DNA from: Patescibacteria group bacterium
GTDB taxonomy: Bacteria; Patescibacteriota; Patescibacteriia; Patescibacteriales; GWC2-42-12
Reading direction: 5' to 3'
Assembly (NCBI GenBank): GCA_018827685.1
Contig: JAHJXD010000004.1
Coordinates: 1 to 15,402 of the forward strand
DNA length: 15,402 nucleotides
The position numbers and the translations under genes were made by a program. Below, piece by piece: positions 8,153-14,667 of this stretch. The number at the start of each line of letters is the position of its first letter. The stretch's first letter is position 1. The notes beneath the pieces were generated by a model, which had not been told where the DNA came from, searched no databases, and saw nothing but the letters and a program-made list of their open reading frames with translations.

Positions 8153-8476
8153 ATGCTGCAGCAAACAATCGCGCTTATTATCATCGCTTTTTTTCTGGCT
8201 CGTCTTTATTGGCAAAAACAAAAAAATTATATTGGCATGAATGAATTTTTATTTTGGCTGATTTTTTGGCTTTTAGCCGCTGTTTTAATAATTGCTTTAA
8301 AATTTATTGATGAATTAGCAGCATGGTTGGGTTTTAGCGGTTCAGGCATTGAAGTTTTATTATATTTAAGCGTGGCCGCGCTATTTTATTTTGTTTTCCG
8401 CTTACGGTTAAAATTGGAAAAAATTGAAAAAGACATTACTAAAATTGTTCAAAATATAGCTTTAAAAGATAAATAA
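8153..8476 (+). CDS. DUF2304 family small membrane protein
   Basis: A 107-residue protein with three hydrophobic segments at about residues 4-17, 31-50 and 64-82, then a charged, coiled-coil-like tail (LRLKLEKIEKDITKIVQ). Size, topology and position directly after a DPM1-like GT2 match DUF2304. The biochemical function of the family is not established; a role as membrane partner of the neighbouring lipid-sugar synthase is an inference from gene pairing. The gene starts 4 bp after the GT2 stop and is the last gene before the second inverted repeat copy. Confidence 0.82.
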   Translation: MLQQTIALIIIAFFLARLYWQKQKNYIGMNEFLFWLIFWLLAAVLIIALKFIDELAAWLGFSGSGIEVLLYLSVAALFYFVFRLRLKLEKIEKDITKIVQNIALKDK

Positions 8477-8490
8477 TAATGATTTTTTAT

Positions 8491-8501
8491 CCCACAGTCC
8501 C
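8491..8501 (-). repeat. Degenerate GGGACTGT dyad, occurrence 3
   Basis: Reads GGGACTGTGGG on the minus strand, so one arm is changed compared with the perfect copies. It lies 19 bp outside the end of MITE-like copy B, on the side equivalent to that of occurrence 1 at copy A, where the motif abuts directly. Confidence 0.5.
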
Positions 8502-8520
8502 AATTAATTTGTAATTCGTA

Positions 8521-8660
8521 TAATTAGTTATTGTGTAAAAATATTATTTTTCAGCGTAGATCAGCGTAATTTTCAGCGTAGATCAGCGGAAACTTGGCTT
8601 AAAGTATGAATTTTATAAATCACCAAAATTGTGGACAAATAATTTTTACACAGAAACTAA
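8521..8660 (-). repeat. MITE-like element, copy B (inverted relative to copy A)
   Basis: A 140-bp reverse-complement copy of 2691-2831. Terminal inverted repeats are TGTGTAAAAAT at 8532-8542 and its complement ending at 8652, extended outward by TTAGTT/AACTAA. Four TCAGCG iterons start at 8551, 8561, 8573 and 8583. Its end is two bases before the GT4 start at 8663, so any leader of that gene is repeat sequence. An in-frame ATG at 8606 inside the repeat would wrongly lengthen the protein. Confidence 0.85.
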
Positions 8661-8662
8661 CT

Positions 8663-9817
8663 ATGAAAATTGCTCAAATAGTCTGCACTTTTCCGCCATA
8701 TCGTGGCGGCACAGGCAACACTGTTTATAATATTTCAGAAAGTTTGGCTGATTTAGGTCATGAAGTAACGGTTTTCACTCCGAATTATCATTATAAAAAC
8801 GAAGATGAGTTTCATGAAGGCAAATTTAAAATTGAGCGGTTAGAACCGATTTTTAAATATGGCAATGCCGCTTTTATACCTCAGCTTTTTTGGAAATTAA
8901 AAAATTTTGATATTATTCATCTGCATTATCCATTTTATGGGGCGATTAAACCAATTTTATTAAAAAAGTTATTGTCAGGCCGTAAAATGAAATTAATATT
9001 GCATTATCATATGGATAGCAGGGCCCAAGGATTCAAAGGCGCTGTTTTTTATTTTTATAATATTTTAATTTTGCCATTTTTAATCATGGCGGCGCAGATT
9101 ATTACCTGCGCTTCGCTTGATTATGTAAAACATTCGGATTTAAAAAAATACTATCAAGCCAGGCCGGATAAATTTCGACAAATATTTTTTGGAGTAAATC
9201 TTGAGCAATTTGTTACTTGCCATGATAATCAAAATAAGCAGTGGCAAAATAAAGTTATTTTATTTGTGGGCAGCCTTGATAAAGCTCATTATTTTAAAGG
9301 TTTGGAAAATTTATTAAAAGCTTTTGCCATAGTTATTAAAAATTCGGAATTAAGTTCAACTGTTTTAAAAGTGGTTGGGCAAGGGGATTTATTGCCTTAT
9401 TATAAAGATTGCGCGTTTAATTTAGGTTTAGGGGAAAACGTTAAATTTTACGAAAATGCGGATAACAACAAGTTGGTTGATTTTTATAATTATTCAGATT
9501 GTTTGGTTTTACCGTCAATTAACAAGGGGGAAGCTTTTGGTTTGGTGCTGCTTGAGGCTATGTCTTGCTCCACGCCGGTGATTGCTTCAAATTTACCCGG
9601 AGTAAGAAGCGTATTTAAAAATGGAATACAAGGCCTATTGGTCCAACCCGGAGATATAAATGATTTAGCTGACAAAATAAAAATTATTTTAAATAATAAA
9701 AAATTAGCGCAAAATATGGGCTTAGCCGGCAGAAAATTAGTAGAAAGTAAATATACTTGGGATAAAGTTGCAAAAAGATTGGATTCTATTTATTATGAAA
9801 ATTTGTTTAATAAATAA
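8663..9817 (+). CDS. GT4 family glycosyltransferase
   Basis: A 384-residue GT-B enzyme of the Glycosyltransf_4 / Glycos_transf_1 type. The N-terminal domain starts MKIAQIVCTFPPYRGGTGN, including the glycine-rich loop that typically opens this family, followed by FDIIHLHYPF and CASLDYVKHS. The C-terminal domain starts at VILFVGSLD and carries an intact EX7E motif, E290 to E298 in GEAFGLVLLEAM. I chose ATG 8663 because the family N-terminus begins there; an ATG 19 codons earlier (8606) lies inside the repeat and would add MNFINHQNC..., which has no family counterpart. No Shine-Dalgarno is visible. The 3' end overlaps the next GT4 gene by 23 bp, so the pair is probably translationally coupled. 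Confidence 0.9.
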   Translation: MKIAQIVCTFPPYRGGTGNTVYNISESLADLGHEVTVFTPNYHYKNEDEFHEGKFKIERLEPIFKYGNAAFIPQLFWKLKNFDIIHLHYPFYGAIKPILLKKLLSGRKMKLILHYHMDSRAQGFKGAVFYFYNILILPFLIMAAQIITCASLDYVKHSDLKKYYQARPDKFRQIFFGVNLEQFVTCHDNQNKQWQNKVILFVGSLDKAHYFKGLENLLKAFAIVIKNSELSSTVLKVVGQGDLLPYYKDCAFNLGLGENVKFYENADNNKLVDFYNYSDCLVLPSINKGEAFGLVLLEAMSCSTPVIASNLPGVRSVFKNGIQGLLVQPGDINDLADKIKIILNNKKLAQNMGLAGRKLVESKYTWDKVAKRLDSIYYENLFNK

Positions 9818-10943
9818 TTTATACAAGCCTTTTAATCGCGGCGGCGCGGAAAAAGTATCTGAAACGATTGTGACAGGCTTGCAAAATGCCGGGAATGAGG
9901 TTGTTGTTATAACTACGAAGCCATATGGTAAAAATACAAAATATAAAATATATTATCTGAATAGTCTATATTATAATCTAAACAAACTGCCTAAATTTTT
10001 TCGTTTATTTTGGCACATTTGGAACATGTTTAATTTTGTCAGTTATTTTAAAATTAAAAAAATTTTACAAAAAGAAAAATGTGATGCGGTTATTACTAAT
10101 AATTTAATGGGCGTCGGGTATTTAACAACGCGAGCAATTAAAAAATTAAAAATTAAACATATTCATATTGTCCATGATATCCAGTTGATTCATCCATCTG
10201 GTATTATGTATTATGGCGAAGAAAAAATTATTAATAATTATTTTGCCAGAATTTATATCCGGTTATGCAATTTTTTATTTGATTCTCCGGACATTGTTGC
10301 TTTTCCTTCTAAGTGGCTTATGGATATGTATTTGGAAAAGACTTTTTTTATTAAATCAAAACGGATAATTTTGCCAGGTCCTGTGAAAATCGCGCCCTTG
10401 GCAATGGTGTCAAAGCCGGTTGGCGTTTTTAAATTTTTATTTTTAGGCCAGATTGAAAAACATAAAGGAATTTTTTTGTTAATTAACGCTTTTAAAAAAA
10501 TTCTGAAAAAATATTCCGACTCTGAATTAATCATAGCCGGCAATGGTTCGCGATTAGAGCAAATTAAAATTGAAAGTAATATAAAAAATATTAAAATTTT
10601 AGGTCAACAGAATCAAGAACAGGTAAATGACCTTTTGCAAACCTGTGATTGTTTGGTAGTTCCAGCTTTGTGTTATGAAAATTGTCCTGCTGTAATTTTA
10701 GAAGCTTTTAGTTTTGGTTTGCCTGTTTTAGCCGCAGATTTAGGCGGTATTTCCGAGCTGTTAAGCGACAAAGCAGGTATTTTATTTAAACCGTCTAACC
10801 AGGTTGATTTAGCTGATAAAATGGACTGGGCGATTGAGAATAGAAAAAATTTAAGCGCTTTAGCTGAAGCTGGCCAACGTAAAGTCTTTACTTTTCAAAT
10901 TGAAAATTATATTAAAGAGCTGGATGAGTTGATAAAGTTATAA
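9795..10943 (+). CDS. GT4 family glycosyltransferase
   Basis: A 382-residue GT-B transferase. It starts MKICLINNLYKPFNRGGAEKV, with the GG loop typical of the family, and has HIVHDIQLIHPSG mid-way through the N-terminal domain. The C-terminal domain begins at FLFLGQIEKHKG; the EX7E motif is E295 to E303 in YENCPAVILEAF. The start at 9795 is preferred to the upstream in-frame ATG at 9768, because only the shorter form begins at the conserved beta strand. It overlaps the preceding GT4 gene by 23 bp in another frame. It converges on the minus-strand membrane protein with a 17-bp gap that is entirely repeat sequence. Sugar specificity is unknown. Confidence 0.9.
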   Translation: MKICLINNLYKPFNRGGAEKVSETIVTGLQNAGNEVVVITTKPYGKNTKYKIYYLNSLYYNLNKLPKFFRLFWHIWNMFNFVSYFKIKKILQKEKCDAVITNNLMGVGYLTTRAIKKLKIKHIHIVHDIQLIHPSGIMYYGEEKIINNYFARIYIRLCNFLFDSPDIVAFPSKWLMDMYLEKTFFIKSKRIILPGPVKIAPLAMVSKPVGVFKFLFLGQIEKHKGIFLLINAFKKILKKYSDSELIIAGNGSRLEQIKIESNIKNIKILGQQNQEQVNDLLQTCDCLVVPALCYENCPAVILEAFSFGLPVLAADLGGISELLSDKAGILFKPSNQVDLADKMDWAIENRKNLSALAEAGQRKVFTFQIENYIKELDELIKL

Positions 10944-10960
10944 TGGGACTGTCGCCGAAT
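10944..10960 (+). repeat. TGGGACTGTCGCCGAAT motif, occurrence 4
   Basis: These 17 bases are identical to 15261-15277 and fill the complete gap between the TAA of the GT4 gene and the TGA of the convergent membrane-protein gene. That TGA is the only non-TAA stop in the window and directly abuts the motif. Confidence 0.75.
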
Positions 10961-12895
10961 TCATTTCTTCTCATATTTAAACACATAAACCTCGCCATTA
11001 TCAATTTTTTCCCAACTATCGGCTGATAATTTGGCTTGATCCAAAATTTTAGTGAAAGCCCGCCAATATTTATTTAAAACAAAATAGCCTTGATTAACGC
11101 CAACCAAATTCATGACCGCGAGCATTGTTTCGCGACTTGGTTTTTTATATACCATATCCAAGTAATATTGATAGAGCGGCGAACTGGTCGGAATCGGGTA
11201 ATAAAAAATTTGACCATCGCCGTAATATTTTTTAAAGCCAAATTGGCTTAAGGCGGCCGCGCTTACTTGCTGGTTGGCTAAAACTATAAAATCGGTTTTA
11301 GCATTTTCGTTTATCCAGTTTACGGCGTTAATGTCGGCGCTTGAGACCGAATAACCATGAGAATTAAAATAATTATCATAGCGCGGGTAGGTCATATACA
11401 AACAAGCGCTCAAGACTAAAGATAAAAATACGGAGAAACTTACAATAACAAAAGTATTTTGCTTGGCTATTTTTTCTAATAAGACATAAATTGAGAGGAT
11501 AAAGAAAGGCAAAAGAAATAGGCAGGCGGCTAATAAAATTCTTTGCGGATAATCATCTCTTTCGTAGTTTATTAAAAAAGCAAATGGCAGTTTAGCGGTA
11601 ATTAAGTATGACGTAAATAAAGCCGTGGACAGAGTTAAATAAAGCCATAAAATTTTGCATTGCTCCTGATGTTTCCACGCGATAAAAATTCCCATTAAAG
11701 TAAGCGACGCCAAAATAAATTTTAAATTAAAGCCATAAAAATAAACGAAATTTAAAATAAAATTTTCTTGGCCCGGAATATTTAATCGCAATGGGTTTAT
11801 GCGTTGAATTAAAGTATGGCTTGTCGCGGCCGCAGATAGATTTGTATTTAAAAAATAAAATAAAGCCGGCAGAATAAAAATGGTAATTATAATTAATATG
11901 GGATAAAAATATTTTTTTATCTTCGCTTTGTCACTATGATAAACTGCTAAAAAGGCGCAAAATATTAAAGCCGGAATGCCAGCGACCGGGTGAGTAATGG
12001 CCGAGGTTGATGATAGCAGTAAAATTATTAAATAGTCATAATAATTTTTGCAAATTAAGCCTGACAAAATCGCTAAAATCAATAAAAAATAAGCTAGATT
12101 CTGCGGCGTGGTAATGATCAAGAAAGGGAAACCCAAAGCTAATAAAGCCAAAATTAATATTAAATTAAGATTAACCGAATCAAACCAAGATTTTAAAACA
12201 CGCCAAAGAGTAATTGGCAAAAACAAGGCGGCTAGCAGAGGTAATATAATTTTATCCAGCCAAACTATTGGCATGGCAGTGATTTTATGAATAATTACGA
12301 CAATCGCGTATTGACCTAAATAATAAAATGGTTTGGGCTCAACCGCGCCGGTTTTATCAATTAAATTTTCCGTAGCTTGATGAATAAACGGATCATAGCC
12401 ATAGCCTAGTTTATAAATTATTAAGGCGATTGAAAAGGATAAAAAATAATGAAACATTATAAGCGGCAAAGCGAATTTTTTGTTAACAATTGCGTTACCG
12501 ATTAAAAATAGAGTGGCTAAACTATAAACAATAAAAAAATATTTTGGCGCTATTTGCCAAGGAGAAACTATGGCAGCGGCCGTTTGATGATTGAATAAAA
12601 TATAAAAACATAAAATTAAAGTTAATAAATAGGCTCCGGCGCTAAAAATTTTTAAACTCAAGCAGTAGCGCGTATCTTTTTTATCAACAGTTTTTTTTTC
12701 AAAACGTCTTGTTTTTTTGTTTGAAATAAGGTAAAAATATTGTATAATAATAAAAGAAATAACCGTTAAAATTAAGCTGATTATTAAACCTAGTTTATTA
12801 AGTGAGTAAAAACGATAAATAAAGCCGCCGAATACCGAGGTTAGGCAGATTAATATTAAGAATGAATTGACGATATTTAAGAGTTTATTATTCAT
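10961..12895 (-). CDS. Large polytopic membrane protein, possibly a GT-C-type glycosyltransferase
   Basis: A 644-residue protein with roughly a dozen hydrophobic segments up to about residue 500, followed by a soluble C-terminal domain (VNWINENAKTDFIVLANQQV onward). I do not recognise a named family with certainty. An acidic loop motif, GYGYDPFIHQATENL around residues 164-178 (D168, H172, E176), sits between early membrane segments where GT-C enzymes such as PMT/ArnT place their catalytic Asp/Glu; this is the basis for a GT-C guess. Such enzymes transfer a sugar from a polyprenyl-phosphate donor on the outer membrane face, fitting the GT2/DUF2304 pair nearby. The start has AAGGG five bases upstream, the best Shine-Dalgarno-like site in the window. 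It is transcribed divergently from the next gene. Confidence 0.8.
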   Translation of the reverse strand: MNNKLLNIVNSFLILICLTSVFGGFIYRFYSLNKLGLIISLILTVISFIIIQYFYLISNKKTRRFEKKTVDKKDTRYCLSLKIFSAGAYLLTLILCFYILFNHQTAAAIVSPWQIAPKYFFIVYSLATLFLIGNAIVNKKFALPLIMFHYFLSFSIALIIYKLGYGYDPFIHQATENLIDKTGAVEPKPFYYLGQYAIVVIIHKITAMPIVWLDKIILPLLAALFLPITLWRVLKSWFDSVNLNLILILALLALGFPFLIITTPQNLAYFLLILAILSGLICKNYYDYLIILLLSSTSAITHPVAGIPALIFCAFLAVYHSDKAKIKKYFYPILIIITIFILPALFYFLNTNLSAAATSHTLIQRINPLRLNIPGQENFILNFVYFYGFNLKFILASLTLMGIFIAWKHQEQCKILWLYLTLSTALFTSYLITAKLPFAFLINYERDDYPQRILLAACLFLLPFFILSIYVLLEKIAKQNTFVIVSFSVFLSLVLSACLYMTYPRYDNYFNSHGYSVSSADINAVNWINENAKTDFIVLANQQVSAAALSQFGFKKYYGDGQIFYYPIPTSSPLYQYYLDMVYKKPSRETMLAVMNLVGVNQGYFVLNKYWRAFTKILDQAKLSADSWEKIDNGEVYVFKYEKK

Positions 12896-12937
12896 TATGC
12901 CCTTATTTTAACACACTTTATAATAATTTCCATTAAA
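12896..12937. promoter_or_regulatory. Divergent promoter region
   Basis: This 42-bp gap drives two genes. For the minus strand, a TGGAAA-like -35 (complement of 12927-12932) and TAAAAT -10 (complement of 12905-12910) are 16 bp apart, and AAGGG precedes the ATG. For the plus strand, TATAAT at 12919-12924 lies only 13 bp before the ATG at 12938, implying a very short or absent leader, but its -35 is weak and would overlap the minus-strand start region. The two -10/-35 sets interleave, so they may compete. Confidence 0.55.
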
Positions 12938-14662
12938 ATGATAATAAAACTTAAAAACTGGTTAAAAAAATATTGGCATTGGATTATTCTAGTTGCAGCC
13001 ACTATTTGTTTTTTTATCAGTACGGCTAGTTTTAATTATTTTACGCAATCAGAAAATTTTGTTAAATGGATGTCGCCTGACGAAGCGGCCAATTACAATT
13101 TTACTAAACTTTACGCTCAAGAAGGCAGGCTAATGTTTTTCGAAAAATATAATCTTTTAGCATCGGATATAATTCATCCGCGCAGTGTCAGAAGTGATTT
13201 TGGTTGGCTGAAACCCGTGAGTTTTTTAGGGATTATTTTAATTTACGGTAAAATCGCCAGCATAACAACTTATAAAATTTTGCCTTTTCTAACTCCGTTT
13301 TTTGCCGCCTTGGGAATTATTTTTTATTATCTATTAATTAAAGAAATTTTTGGTAAACGCAATGCTCTGATTTCAGCGCTCATCTTAACGGTTTTTCCAC
13401 CCTTTGTTTATTATAGCGCTCGCAGCATGTTTCATAATGTGCTATTCGTAGTTTTACTCGTAATTAGTCTTTATTTCGCTTGTGTATCAGTCAAAAAGAA
13501 AAAGATAGCGACTGATATAAATAAAATTAATATTTTACCAAATTCACTGGCCGGCTTAAGTGGAGTTTTTTTAGGCTTAGCCATAATCACCCGCTCTTCA
13601 GAGTTAATTTGGATAGCCCCGATTTGGCTGATTATTTGGCTATTTAACATTAAAAAATTCGGTTTTATTAAACTTATAATTTTTATCGCTTGTTTACTAT
13701 TTGCTATTTCGCCGGCCATGTATTGGAACAAAATATTATATCAATCATATTGGCGCGGAGGTTATAACGAAATGAACCAGTCTATTTTAAATATTGCCGG
13801 AGCTGGCTCGGAAATTTTAAAAAGCAAGTCCATAAATTCGACAGCCATAAAAAACGGTTTTATAGAAATAAAAAATAATTTTTTTCATTTTGGCTTGTGG
13901 CCGGCTCAAAGTTTTAAAATGCTTTATTTTTATTTTATCAAAATGTTTTATTGGATTTTTTGGCCGGCCCTTTTTGGTTTTTTACTCTTGCTTTCAAGAA
14001 TAAAAAAATGGCGAACTAAGCATTATGCGTTTTTATTATCTTTATTCACCGCTGCCGCGATTTTAATACTTTATTATGGCAGTTGGAATTTTTATGATAA
14101 CCCTGACCCCGGAAGCCATACCATAGGTAATTCTTATACTCGATATTGGCTGCCGATCTATTTAGGCGCTATTCCTTTAGCTGTTATTTTTTTAGTAAAA
14201 TTATCCAATATTTTCCGCTTCTCCCCCTTGATAAAGCAGGGTGGGGGGATTTTTCTTTTCCGCGCTTTAATAATTATTTTAGTATTTTTTATTTCCATTA
14301 AATTTGTTTTATTCGGCTCAGACGAAGGTTTAATAAAATCAGCGCAAAAACACTTAGCAGTTCGCGCCGAATATGAGCAAATATTAAATTTAACTGAAAA
14401 TAGAGCTATTATTATTACTCAATATCATGATAAGTTATTATTTCCAGCCAGAAAGGTAATCGTCGGCTTATTTGATGATCCTAACATGATAAAACAATAC
14501 GCGGTTTTAGCGCAATATCTGCCAATTTATTATTATAATTTTACTTTTCCTGAGCGTGATATTAATTATTTAAATAATAGGAAGCTGTCTCTGCTTGGAT
14601 TGCAAATTAAAGCCGTGGCCCAAATTACTAAAGATTTTACGTTATACAAATTGTCATTATAA
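12938..14662 (+). CDS. Membrane glycosyltransferase, GT39/PMT_2-like
   Basis: A 574-residue protein with an N-terminal membrane helix (about residues 15-31), an acidic loop SPDEAANYNF with D48 and E49, and about ten further hydrophobic segments. A DE pair in the first extracytoplasmic loop is the catalytic signature of PMT/ArnT-like GT-C transferases, which use polyprenyl-phosphate sugars. The length and topology (a long helix bundle, then a short soluble tail with RAIIITQYHDKLLFPAR) fit this class. Acceptor could be a protein or lipid-linked glycan. Residues about 429-438 (SPLIKQGGGI), between two membrane segments, are encoded by a G/C-run dyad unlike the surrounding DNA. The next GT4 gene begins 5 bp after the stop. 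Confidence 0.8.
   Translation: MIIKLKNWLKKYWHWIILVAATICFFISTASFNYFTQSENFVKWMSPDEAANYNFTKLYAQEGRLMFFEKYNLLASDIIHPRSVRSDFGWLKPVSFLGIILIYGKIASITTYKILPFLTPFFAALGIIFYYLLIKEIFGKRNALISALILTVFPPFVYYSARSMFHNVLFVVLLVISLYFACVSVKKKKIATDINKINILPNSLAGLSGVFLGLAIITRSSELIWIAPIWLIIWLFNIKKFGFIKLIIFIACLLFAISPAMYWNKILYQSYWRGGYNEMNQSILNIAGAGSEILKSKSINSTAIKNGFIEIKNNFFHFGLWPAQSFKMLYFYFIKMFYWIFWPALFGFLLLLSRIKKWRTKHYAFLLSLFTAAAILILYYGSWNFYDNPDPGSHTIGNSYTRYWLPIYLGAIPLAVIFLVKLSNIFRFSPLIKQGGGIFLFRALIIILVFFISIKFVLFGSDEGLIKSAQKHLAVRAEYEQILNLTENRAIIITQYHDKLLFPARKVIVGLFDDPNMIKQYAVLAQYLPIYYYNFTFPERDINYLNNRKLSLLGLQIKAVAQITKDFTLYKLSL
14222..14250 (+). repeat. G/C-run imperfect dyad embedded in the GT39-like gene
   Basis: A run of five C (14223-14227) is mirrored by a run of six G (14243-14248) around TTGATAAAGCAGGGT. 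The stretch is conspicuously GC-rich in AT-rich surroundings. It is read in frame without a stop and lies in a loop between membrane segments. C-run/TTGATAAAG/G-run sequences resemble dispersed repeats I recall from other bacterial genomes, but this was not checked. Confidence 0.5.
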
Positions 14663-14667
14663 AATTT

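Noticed and set aside
2691..8660. Classical composite transposon with IS ends
   Set aside because: The flanking repeats encode no transposase and are only about 140 bp, so they are at most non-autonomous elements.
9768..9794. Upstream ATG for the third GT4 gene
   Set aside because: The nine extra residues precede the conserved first beta strand and have no family counterpart.
10961..10963. TGA read as glycine, as in Gracilibacteria or Absconditabacteria
   Set aside because: TGA ends a complete protein here and no in-frame TGA interrupts any gene in the window.
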